From Onchidella celtica (lineage: Eukaryota > Mollusca > Gastropoda > Systellommatophora > Onchidiidae), in contig OZ007570.1 in the NCBI GenBank assembly GCA_963931925.1, forward strand, positions 68,539,714 through 68,603,713: 64,000 nucleotides of DNA. Direction: 5' to 3'. This document shows positions 1-10,557 of this stretch, piece after piece. Under the pieces are notes generated by a model, which worked only from the letters and a program-made list of their open reading frames with translations, did no database searches and was not told the DNA's origin. A program made the position numbers and the translations under genes. Position 1 is the first letter of the stretch. The number at the start of each line of letters is the position of its first letter.

Positions 1-595
1 CTCATCCTTCAGGATGAACACACATCTTAGTGCTTCGCACAGTTCAGTAGTGCCAAAGTGTGCGTGTGTGTGGTTGTGTGTGTGTGTACGTGTTTTATTT
101 TCTTTATTCCAATACTGTCATCTAATCAAAGAAACAAAATTCAAAATCAATCCACAGTCTAAAAAATAAGAAAATCAGTTTCATGAGGTTCGGTATGAAA
201 TATGAATTGTGAGCCTATGCAAAATTTCAAACACATTTAACAGTTTCCGAGACAATCGAGGTTGACCCCACTTATAGCACATAAAGACGTACTATGACAC
301 AGTCTACTTAACAGAGAGTTAAAATCACATAAGTTATTTAGAAAGACTTAAAGTGTGTAAGTCATGCGTTTACTTGTTTGTATGCTGAACTAATAATGGA
401 GAGTGTGGCAGAATCAGATGGACCTGAATGTCAAATGAAGGGTCAGTCGGTGAGTAGCCTTAAGAGCTAAAATGATGGCATGCTTCTGATATCGATAAGT
501 GAGAGAGATGAAAAAGAGATTATTAAGAGAAAGAGACAGATCTAGAAACCTGAGTATTTCATGCTAACATATGGGCAGATCTTGCTTTATAGAAT
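1..595. other. No gene seen; short TG-rich tract
   Basis: This is AT-rich sequence with a TG microsatellite near 61-92. No open frame with coding character or recognisable element was found. It lies about 8 kb past the cadherin stop codon. Confidence 0.6.
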
Positions 596-830
596 CTACC
601 AAAGAAAGGGGGATGGAGGGAGGGAGAGAGAAGGAAAGAGGTGGAGAAGAGATGGAGGGAGACTGGGATCGGAGAGAGGTACAGAGAAAGGGAGAAGGGA
701 GATACTAGAGGAAAAACTATGAGGAAAGGCAAGGTGTAGTATAGGGGACAGGTGGGAGGGAAAGTGGGTAGGAGGGAGGAAGAGGTGCGAGGGTGGGGGG
801 GGGGTGTGAGAGGGGGGGGATGAAATCTGA
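596..830. repeat. Purine-rich low-complexity tract
   Basis: The tract is a GA/GGA-rich stretch with G homopolymers near 795-820. Any open frame here is compositional. From 831 to 1495 no further gene or element is seen. Confidence 0.7.
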
Positions 831-1495
831 CACATCCATTTCAACACCGGGTTCCTCGGCAAGGTATAATACTTTTTCTCCGTTTGTAACGGGAGCTTTT
901 CTTATTTACGTAATCCTTATCTCTTTCAATATCTTCGTTTGCACAAGACCATGCGGGGACGACTGGAGGAATATTTGAATGACCCTGATCTCATTTTTTA
1001 TAAAAATGAAATAAAATGCAACAGCACATTAATGCAGTTACGAATAGCCAGGGATTTGTATCAAGTTCGGCACATACAACTAATTATAATAATCGGTCCA
1101 CGGTTCATCTGAATCTTTAGATGATTCGTTTCTCAGTCACTACGCCAATCTCTAACATATCCCGGTGTGCGACACTGAAGAAAGCGTCTGTGTATTCGAT
1201 ACTCCAGATTTCAGTCTGCATGTTTTTGTACCTACTCTAATCCTTGCTGTGAATAAGCTGTGAAATATCTATTATTCACTTTTTGCATAATTGATTTATT
1301 CTCTAGAATACATACATCGAATGTTTTTCCCACCATCTTATTTTAATGTGAAAAAAGCAAAAATGTTCCCTAGAACAGTATGCCCTCCTGTGCAAGTTTC
1401 TCAAAGTTTACATTGTATTAACCAGCATCACATGAAATTGGCGATCCATTTTTTGAATAGGTGTGAATTCCTTTTCAAATAGAGAAAATTAAAAT

Positions 1496-2994
1496 TAACA
1501 ACAACAACAACATGAACAACAACAACAACAACAACAACATGAACAACAACAACAACAACAACATGAACAACAACAACAACAACATGAACAACAAGAACAA
1601 CAACATGAACAACAACAACAACATGAACAACAACAACAACAACAACATGAACAACAACAACAACAACAACAACATGAACAACAACAACAACAACAACATG
1701 AACAACAAGAACAACAACAACATGAACAACAACAACAACAACATGAACAACAACAACAACATGAACAACAACAACATGAACAACAACAACACGAACAACA
1801 ACAACAACATGAACAACAACAACATGAACAACAAGAACAACAACAACATGAACAACAACAACAACAACAACATGAACAACAACAACAACAACAACATGAA
1901 CAACAAGAACAACAACAACATGAACAACAACAACAACATGAACAACAAGAACAACAACAACATGAACAACAACAACAACATGAACAACAACAACATGAAC
2001 AACAACAACAACATGAACAACAACAACATGAACAACAAGAACAACAACAACATGAACAACAACAACAACAACAACATGAACAACAACAACAACAACAACA
2101 TGAACAACAAGAACAACAACAACATGAACAACAACAACAACATGAACAACAAGAACAACAACAACATGAACAACAACAACAAGAACATGAACAACATGAA
2201 CAACATGAACAACAACAACATGAACAACAACAACATGAACAACAAGAACAACAACAACATGAACAACAACAACAAGAACATGAACAACATGAACAACATG
2301 AACAACAACAACATGAACAACAACAACAAGAACAACAACAACAAGAACAACAACAACATGAACAACAACAACAAGAACAACAACATGAACAACAAGAACA
2401 ACAACAACATGAACAACAAGAACAACAACAACACGAACAACAACAACAACAACAACAACAAGAACAACAACAACAAGAACATGAACAACAACAACAACAA
2501 GAACAACAAGAACAACAACAACAAGAACAACAACAACATGAACAACAACAACATGAACAACAACAACAACAACAACATGAACAACAAGAACAACAACAAC
2601 ATGAACAACAACAACAACAACATGAACAACAACAACATGAACAACAACAACATGAACAACAAGAACAACAACAACATGAACAACAACAACAACAACAACA
2701 TGAACAACAACAACAACAACATGAACAACAACAACATGAACAACAACAACATGAACAACAACAACATGAACAACAACAACAAGAACATGAACAACAACAA
2801 CAACAACAACATGAACAACAACAACATGAACAACAACAACATGAACAACAACAACATGAACAACAACAACAACAACATGAACAACAACAACATGAACAAC
2901 AACAACAACAACATGAACAACAACAACATGAACAACAACAACAACAACATGAACAACAAGAACAACAACAACATGAACAACAACAAGAATAATA
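1496..2994. repeat. 1.5-kb AAC/ATG trinucleotide-periodic array
   Basis: Nearly pure AAC triplets are punctuated by ATG, AAG and rare ACG triplets at irregular intervals of 2-8 triplets. The three-base period never slips, so long open frames exist on both strands (Asn/Met-rich on plus; Val/His-, Leu/Phe- and Cys/Ser-rich on minus). These are artefacts of periodicity, not evidence of genes. The plus frame runs out within unrelated sequence by 3071. The irregular interruption pattern suggests expansion by slippage plus local duplication of short blocks. Confidence 0.9.
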
Positions 2995-3137
2995 ACGGGT
3001 CCCGTGTGGTCGTACACAGGGGAAGTAATTCAAGAAATGGCAACCAGACAAGTGCCTATAAACCTCTATGAGTAGTCGTGACCGTACCTCAACGCTTTCG
3101 GCCATTGAGGTCAGAAACAACTCTTCCGGTTACCCTG

Positions 3138-3228
3138 GTTTACTTTTTCTCTCTCTCTCTCTCTGTGTCTTGTCCCTGTGGTTGCTTTTTTCGTCTCTCT
3201 CCCTCTCCTCTACATGTCTGTCTCCCCT

Positions 3229-3272
<44 letters not shown>

Positions 3273-3330
3273 TCTAGCTCTCTCTCTCTCTGTCTTTTTT
3301 TTGGGGGGGGGGGGGCGGGGAGGGGGGTGT
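3138..3330. repeat. CT microsatellite followed by a G-run
   Basis: A (CT)n tract spans about 3145-3295, followed by T and G homopolymers. Poly-C and poly-G runs recur at about 3410 and 3507. No gene is seen from 2995 to 3560. Confidence 0.85.
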
Positions 3331-3563
3331 CTGTCACAGGTGGTTGGAGGCTGCTGTTGACGTAGCAAATTATGATTTTATGTCGCCATTATCATGCTTG
3401 CGCCTTATCCCCCCCCCCCTCACACACTCACATGCTACTAGTGAGTGTCTGCCCATGCACTTGAGCTTCTGCTGGATCTTGATATCCGTCTGTTTATTCT
3501 ATTAGAGGGGGGGGGGGGGGTGAGGTTGTCGATTACTTTCATTTTTTCTGATTTTGTAGCTGA

Positions 3564-3965
3564 TTTGAGGTCTTTATTTTAGGAGGTTCGCTGCCCTTGC
3601 CATTTACACCTCACTTTACTTGTTTTATTATTTTTGTTCTGGCAGGGGGGGGGGGGGGGGGAGATGATATGGATAAATTTTAATCTATTAATTTCAATTT
3701 TGCCCGGGCAGCGGCCTTTCGGCCTGCTCTTTACGATTTCCAACTGCCAAGGTATCTTTAACATGCGCAACGTGCACACGAGCCCTCCGAATTTTTTCGT
3801 CCTTATCCGAGAAGACTAGGTACTCGATCCTACCCCCCAATAGGACCAGGGACTTGAAAATATGAGAAAAATCCACTTTCCAACATGCCTGCACTGCCCG
3901 GGTTTAGAACCCGGGACCCTTGGCATGAGAGGCGAGCACCTTGCCTCTAGACCACCTTGTCCCCC
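3564..3965 (-). mobile_element. tRNA-derived SINE (family S1), minus strand
   Basis: On the minus strand, from 3965 down, the sequence begins GGGGACAAGGTGGTCTAG, a tRNA-like A-box region. It continues through GCTCGCCTCTCATGCC to a B-box-like GGTTCTAAACC near 3905. A conserved body follows (the TACCTTGGCAGTTGGAAATC and GCCGCTGCCCGGGCAAAATT regions), then a C-rich tail near 3640-3655. A further block (about 3564-3628) also recurs at 32333-32400, so this family has a longer 3' part. SINEs are transcribed by RNA polymerase III and moved by LINE machinery. The plus-strand copy at 32793-33115 confirms the boundaries. The family name is unknown. Confidence 0.75.
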
Positions 3966-4001
3966 TACAATTTTGTAGCTGTTATGGTGGTATGTCTTAT
4001 A

Positions 4002-4007
4002 ATACCC

Positions 4008-4067
<60 letters not shown>

Positions 4068-4070
4068 AAC
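4002..4070. repeat. CT microsatellite
   Basis: (CT)n with CCC interruptions. The following 4071-4851 holds no gene that can be supported. A GC-rich patch near 4340-4440 has no recognisable product. Confidence 0.85.
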
Positions 4071-4856
4071 ACACACGTTGAAGTAAGAATTTGCGAGTCT
4101 ATCGGTCCAAGCTTCTGAGTTTCTTCTTCTAGACCTCCTTATACATGTATTAAAAACAATTGTAGGCCTACAGTGTTCTCTTATTCTAGAATTTCTGACA
4201 TTTTCCTGATTGTTGTAGCACTCAAGATCTACTTTTCTCGACAACGTAAAACAACACGCTAGGCTTACTATGTACTACATCGTAGGCCTACTATCAAATT
4301 CGAGGCAAACGGTTTGTGTTTCCTATGGTAAACAGTAGCGTTGCTTGGCCGCCGCTTGGACAGCTTGACCTCAACCCGCCATTGTTTTCGCTCTCCACGC
4401 CCGGGACGCCGCGAGCTGGTTCTCGCAGCGCGACTAGGTAATCTAGGTTAATACTATTTTAACATCTTTGATTTACATTAAAAAAAAAAAAGATCATTCA
4501 TCTCTCTCAATTGTTTTGAACGTTTTTAGATTGACAAAATGTTATGTCATTGTGACTAAGAGCTTGCCAGCTTTTCTTTTAGAAGATCATTCTTTGTCTG
4601 CAATATTTTAGTGCATACTTTTCTTGGTACCTGTTGCCAAAACATGGCTTTGCAAACTAGCTAATTATGTGCTCATGTCCGCTGAACAGCTCAGATTCAT
4701 AATACAAGAAGCGCTTATATAAAAATTTACTGTTTCCATGCTGCTTTCATCCTCACTCGGTGAGTCTTTGATGCAATGTAATCCTTATGAGTAGCAATAA
4801 TTGTCCGCTTGTTCTTGCAGTTAAGGGAAATTGAACACATTTTTGTAAAAGCTGAT

Positions 4857-7416
4857 TGTCACGAGTGGAGTGAGTGCAATTAAGGGGATTGCTACAGAGC
4901 GGGTGTAATAGTAAGAAGGGCTCACGGCAGACAAATAGGGAAAAACGTGAAAGGGGGTGAGTAAGGATTAAACGGGGTGAGATCAGTGTGTTTACCAGTT
5001 CACTGCACAGAGATAGTCCAAAGAGAACGGACGCTAGTAAAAGCCCAGTGGGCGAACATAAGGGGAGCAGTCAGAAGACTAGTGAGAGAGTCTTTCCAGT
5101 GATGACTGGTAGGTGAAACGATGATTGATAATTATGGTTGATGTATTATATTCGTCTATTACCATGATGTAAATAAGTATATGTGAGGAATGTGGAAGTC
5201 CTTGATATTGGATATAGCAATGTGCGCCATGAGCGATAGATGAAAGTTGAGTTCATGGATTTGTAGCACGAGTGAGTATTGTGTACTACGATGGAGGTGT
5301 GTTACCGTAAGATGTTTGGTGAGTGAAATGTGAACTATTGTGTGTACGCTTCATGGGTTGTAAGGAGAGGTGGAGTGAATAGAAATGGTATGGTATTATA
5401 CCAATGTAATGTTATTCTTGTAGGTGTCGGGGACGGGCCAAAGAGCCGCCTCGGTGAGCACAGGGGATAGGCCAGCATAGGGCCGGAGGCCACACATAGG
5501 CCAAGAGTGAGGCTGTCGGTGCAGGACAGTAGAGGCACATAAAGTCGTGGCAGTCTGGCCACGGACAGGGACGTAGATATGAGCGTGAATGTGATAATGT
5601 ACTATTGCCATGTTGATGGTGTTACAGATCTGGACTGATGGAATTATGACTGCATTTTAAATCGAGAGGTATTTACTATTTACTCTTTCGTACCATGCCA
5701 CACACTAAGAACAATCTGAATAAGTTTCATAAACAGACCTGCAGGGCCACAAATTTAATTACATTAAATTTCCTAACAATTTTGTCTAGATCTATTACAT
5801 ACTAAAAGACAACATCAGCAGCATCAAATGAAAATTCAATAATATGTCACTAGAAGTCTTCTCTAGATTCCTATAAGGTTATGATCATTCTGACTCACTA
5901 ACAATTTAAGTACTAGTGATATATCTCTCAGATATAGTCTGCCTACTATCTATCAAGCAATATACTAATGTCTCTGGCGACGATGTCATCTCAGCTATTT
6001 GTGCCTACCGCTTATCATGGATCAAGCTCGTCAATATAAACTGGCGTAGTTAAGTCTATTGGATCTACTCTAGGATGGGCTGGCAATCCCCAGCCTCATC
6101 CAGACAAATCAATCCCAATTCACAGATGTGTATGCCAAACATTCATACTAGTTGCAAGTCAATATAAATCTTTGTCTTGCATTCTTGGGTAGCACTCCTA
6201 GCATATGCGGCAATCCTGTCCTACTGGATAAATTATGTTCAGCTCCTCGTTCATTGTTGAATCATCAAAGGACAAACACTTACACTTGGTCCCTGGTATT
6301 AGAAAACCAGGGAACAGTAGACAATAGCAGTGGACATATCTCATTCAAGCATATGGCTTCATCTCAATGTCTATAGTGGACTAGACATGAATCAACAGTC
6401 TTATGATTCTTCAGGCAGAATCGTGCCGACGCCTGCACAGATTGGAATTTTCTGTATGGAGTAATGGACATAGGTATGGCTACACTTTTATACTGTGCAG
6501 CCACCTGCAAATTACCGTCCAAATCCCTAGATTTGATTGGTGCATCCATGCGAGCTCATCTCGCAGTATTAATATATTCTACGTGGGAGTTGGTCACGGC
6601 CTTGTACTAAAAACAGACAAGGTCAATTTAAAATGTCAAAACAATTACTGAAATCTTTAAACCCTCGTGCTTTCTACATTTTATGTACGAATTTCTGAAC
6701 GCGACTAAGCGTCTTAAACTATCTATCCTTATTCACCCCTTCTCTTCCCTTCTAAGTGTTCATCAAAATCACGGGGTCGAGAATTGCACTATCACTCCTA
6801 ACTTATCCCTTTATTCTATCTCGCCCCACTTTCTTTCCATCTCTAAGAAAAAGTGTTTCAAAAACAAACTGTTCACGAGAACAGTTCAAGGACAAAATTA
6901 CGCTGGTTATAATCAACGAGACCGTGAAAAATCAAGTCCTTGCAAGTCGTGACCCAGCACGACAATTATAGCATTAAACCCTGACAGATGGGCTATTGAA
7001 ATGATAATGTACTATTGCCATGTTGATGGGCTATTGAAATGATAATGTGCTATTGCCCTGCTGAGGTGCTAGTGGAATGCTAAGGTGTATGACAATAGGA
7101 AGGTGATATTGAGAGACTGCGGTGCCAGTGAATTATTAATGTGCTATTAAGACCCTGAGGGGAGAGGCTGAGGCCGAAGTGTCTTTAGGAAGTAACTACC
7201 GGGTTGTGGATCCGAGGAAGAGTGCATGTGGGAATAAGGCCGTTGTACGGCAGTTAAATTCAATAATATAATGTATGTAATTGCGCTATTATCTGTATAA
7301 TTATGTTTAATAAATGTGTGAGTCTGATGGGTTGTTCTGTTAAGTGTTAAACTTGTTCGTTCGTGATTGTTGTCCTGTCATAACTTATTACATCTCCCAG
7401 TCTGGGATTTGTGACA
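4857..7416 (+). mobile_element. Family-B solo LTR, interrupted by another solo LTR
   Basis: It begins TGTCACGAGTGGAGTGAG and ends CCCAGTCTGGGATTTGTGACA, with TGTCAC/GTGACA terminal inverted repeats. A 5-bp target duplication CTGAT flanks it at 4852-4856 and 7417-7421. Removing the nested insertion leaves about 1188 bp, close to the 1169 and 1197 bp LTRs of the full family-B element at 34408-42296, to which it aligns throughout in opposite orientation. No internal region remains, so it arose by LTR-LTR recombination. It lies 1.6 kb past the cadherin stop codon. Confidence 0.92.
5620..6986. mobile_element. 1.37-kb solo-LTR-like insertion (family C) nested in the family-B LTR
   Basis: The insertion starts TGTTACAG and ends CCCTGACA (TG...CA termini). 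It is flanked by a 5-bp direct repeat GATGG at 5615-5619 and 6987-6991 that is single in the uninterrupted family-B LTRs. It has no long ORF and matches nothing else in the window. The size, TG/CA ends and 5-bp duplication fit a solo LTR of a third LTR-retrotransposon family, although a non-autonomous LTR element is possible. Confidence 0.7.
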
Positions 7417-7421
7417 CTGAT

Positions 7422-9059
7422 ACATAGAAGTCGACGTCTGTATTATGTTTTATCCATGACCTTTAGACGGTCAAGCCACTGACCCGAACAAACTACAACA
7501 TGCTTTGACACCCGAAGTAATATACTGCCGTTCAATCTATTTGTTCGTCCGAGTGTGTGTCAGTTTATTCAGCAATTTGTGTTAAAGGGTTTTATTTTTT
7601 GAGTTTCGCGTTGATTCACACAGCAACTGCGTTTCGCTATAAGGAGTAGAGTGCACATCGCTATAAGTAAGGAGCATGGAACAGAGGGTTTGGTGCAGTT
7701 TCCCTGCAAGCTGATGATCCAAATTGATTTTCAAAGCGGAAAATTTCTTAAAGTGAAGCGTTCAGATTTGTAGAACGTTTTGTTCTGAACAAATGGAATT
7801 GGATACCAAATTTGCCCCCAAATCTTCGTTTTTAAGTTCGTTTCAATACCATTTTCAAATTGTAATAAAGTAAGCCTTATTGCGTATTGTGCAGTAAGCC
7901 ATCAGCCATTTTTACACATGTGAAACACTCTCTCAAGGCCGGATAAAGGCCAACTGATGCCATAACCCCAACACAACCTTTGCGTCCTTTGGCCATTCCA
8001 TTAGCAAGGCGCGGTCAAACCTGACATGATGCTCAAACTCAATAGAAGTGTTGAATGTGAAATACAAGAAGATTCAAAGCTCAGCTTTCTTCTAGGCCAG
8101 ACCTCGCAACTGTAGATTGAATATGTGTTTAACTTTTTTGGTTTGTTTGTTTTGGTTTTGTTCAATTTAACGCCCTATAAAGCGGAAAGCAATATGTGAG
8201 CAAATAATTCACATACAGTTATAACAAAGCCAGTGGGCAAAAAACAACAACAAAAACAACAAAAAAAGCAAATGTTCAACAATTTATTCACTGTTGAAAT
8301 GTTATAAGAAAACATTCAAATACAAAATAGAGCTTATAGAGTGAATAAAGATGATTTAATACATGTGGGCTGTGTTAACCCAATTCCTGCACCGCAGCCT
8401 ATCAGTATCAGTTACAATTCATCATGCCTCCACATTCATAGGTCCAACGGTAATGCCAAAACTTTCAAGAGATGTTTTTTTTTTTTTTAGCTCATTTTTT
8501 CTTGAGCAAAATATGATTTTAGCTTAATGTTTTAATGAATCCTCCAATCGACGGCCTGTCTCACCTGTTTACGTCACTTTTTCATGTGGGACTGATTCTC
8601 ATTGCGCATCACGGAAATAAAGATGGCTAACTATAGAGTTCAAAGAAAGGCCGTGCATTTTCTACAGAAGCCACATTTTATTATAAACAATGCAGTTAGT
8701 CCACATTAATGGGGGAAAGTTTGCTCCTTCTCTTTAAGATGGTTAGCATAGGATTTAAACGAAATTAAAAACTGCCAATAAATTGCAACCAACAGAAAAA
8801 TAAGGATTAACAAGGAAGTAAAATAATTTCTTTTCTCTATCGTTCCTGAATTCTCTTCAACATGAACCTCAGCTGGTGATAATAATAATAATAATAATAA
8901 TAGCCAATTAATATAATAATACCAATGACAATAGTAAATGTAATAATAACATTACATGATTAAACAATAATAATAATAATAACAACAACAATAATAATAA
9001 CAACATAATAATGATAATAATAATAATAAACTATTGAATTGATGCGATAATAATACAAA
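7422..9059. other. 3'-flanking and probable 3'-UTR sequence of the cadherin gene
   Basis: No coding segment is seen. It contains an AAT-rich microsatellite (about 8877-9050) directly after the minus-strand stop codon. It also has A/T homopolymers and TTTATT motifs (AATAAA on the minus strand) near 8283 and 8678, which could serve as polyadenylation signals. The true transcript end cannot be chosen from sequence. Confidence 0.5.
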
Positions 9060-9391
9060 TTACAGGTCGTTATAATAGTGAGCGCATTTATCTATTACAT
9101 CTGACTCAGGGACATTTTTATAAGGACGTGATTGGCTTGTGGTTTTGTCTGCAATCATAGATGTATGATTGACTTTTGCCTGTTCCTCAACTGTACCAAG
9201 TGCAGCTTCTGGCTGGATTTCTCTCTCGTATTGTATGCTGTCATTTCCGACGACGTCGTACTCATTGGCTTCATTGTAAACATGACCGGTCTCATTTGCG
9301 TCGTTGCCACGGTAGTTCTCCTGACTACCAGAGGCCACGGTGTCATCCTGATGTATTGAATCAGACTTCTGAGCTGGGTTCTCTCCGCTGG
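9060..9391 (-). CDS. Last coding exon: cytoplasmic tail and stop codon
   Basis: The exon is 332 nt from acceptor TTTGTGCCTTTACAG to a TAA stop at 9062-9060. The split codon fits the transmembrane exon, which ends in phase 1. It encodes about 110 hydrophilic residues with many acidic and polar positions and several tyrosines (ENYRG, HVYNEANEYD, IQYEREI, RPYKN, HYYNDL). No catenin-binding motif is recognised. Several tyrosines sit in acidic contexts, so the tail could be a kinase substrate; that is inference. The 17-kb intron before it carries the nested family-A retrotransposons. Confidence 0.88.
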
Positions 9392-9819
9392 CTGTAAAGG
9401 CACAAATAGGGGTTGGGGTGGGGGGAGGCAGGAAGTAAAAAGCATGACTGAACTGTCCTGGGTTCTTTTTCTGCTTTTGCTTTTGCCTTTAATTCTCCAG
9501 CCCTCTCCTCCCACCTTCTCCTCTTCTTGTCAGTATTTTTGTTTCATTTTCTCTCATTTATTCACCCTAATCTGATTTTTACATTTTCTCCGTTTGTAAG
9601 AAAATCATTCTTGACTTTCAGTCTGTAACCTACAGTAGGGCAAAACAAAAACAGCAACAACAACAACTAAAACCACAACAACAACAAAATGGATTATTTC
9701 CCATTTCTTATGGCAGTGGATGAGTCACACGAAAACAAAAGTTATCCCTAAACCAGGACAATTATGCAAGTGCTCGGTCTCGGAATCTTTCTTCAGTGTA
9801 ATAAACATTGAGATACGTA

Positions 9820-9824
9820 AACAC
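9820..9824. repeat. Left target-site duplication AACAC of the outer family-A element
   Basis: AACAC directly precedes the first LTR (TGTAGCG at 9825) and recurs at 26511-26515 directly after the last LTR. This proves that the whole 16.7-kb structure occupies a single integration site in the last cadherin intron. Confidence 0.93.
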
Positions 9825-10446
9825 TGTAGCGTCCCACTAGTTGAACGATCAATATTTTTCTTCCCCCTGCATGACGCGTCTCACTCGGCGACCTTCCTCC
9901 CCCCCCCCCCTCTCGCCAGCAAGGCTGGTATTTCCCTTTGATGTCGCTGTGTGGCTTGTTTGTCTCACTGTAGAAAATCCAGAAGCGTCTGGAAGATACT
10001 GCAGTGTCCGAGATTACGCTGGGTCGACCTTGAGTGATGTAATGCTGTGACGTGTCTGTGTACGATTGGGTGGCCTGTATGTGTCCCGAACGATCTAGGT
10101 CTGTCTCGTGCTTATGGGGCGGTAAAGCCGCTTCCTGAACGTTCCTGGACAGAATATATATAAGGAGGGCCAGGCGAGTAGGATAGGGTGTGCAAACCAT
10201 GGATGCAGGTCGTAGGTGTAAATCTAGTCGTGGTCAGATATATTATAGTGCCTTCCCTGCTAGGTGTAAGTAACTTGTGGATATCAGCTCGTGTTTACAG
10301 TTATTAAAGTTAGTATTAATTGTTCATCGGATCCTGTTATTTATTTCTACAACAGTTCGAGACAGTTTCGTTTTTTTAAGGGGTAGACGATCAGTTCATC
10401 TGACTCTCCCCATCATAACGTGCTGAAATTTGCATCAACTGTTACA
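9825..10446 (+). repeat. LTR1 (5' LTR of the outer element)
   Basis: The LTR runs from TGTAGCGTCCCAC to AACTGTTACA (TGTA/TACA ends) and is 622 bp. It contains a TATA box (TATATATAAGG at 10155-10165) that should set the RNA start, and an ATTAAA-type polyadenylation motif near 10304. It shares the CTGGAAGATACTGC and GGATGCAGGTCGTAGGTG variants with LTR5 and differs from it by only a few bases. Confidence 0.95.
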
Positions 10447-10449
10447 TAT

Positions 10450-10467
10450 TGGGGGCTCGTCCGGGAT
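10450..10467 (+). promoter_or_regulatory. Primer-binding site complementary to tRNA-Pro (copy 1)
   Basis: TGGGGGCTCGTCCGGGAT lies three bases after LTR1. It is the sequence known as the proline-tRNA primer-binding site of murine-leukaemia-type retroviruses, so the element probably primes minus-strand DNA synthesis from tRNA-Pro. Confidence 0.9.
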
Positions 10468-10557
10468 CCGATTAGATCAGAACAGATTCAATTCAGACCA
10501 TCGAAGTGTTTCTAAAGTACAGTAAAGTGTGTAAAGATCATCGAGGATATCCACAAC

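Noticed and set aside
1428..3120. Very long open frames on both strands (over 500 codons)
   Set aside because: They are created by the AAC/ATG triplet periodicity; composition is only that of the repeat, and there is no domain or splice context.
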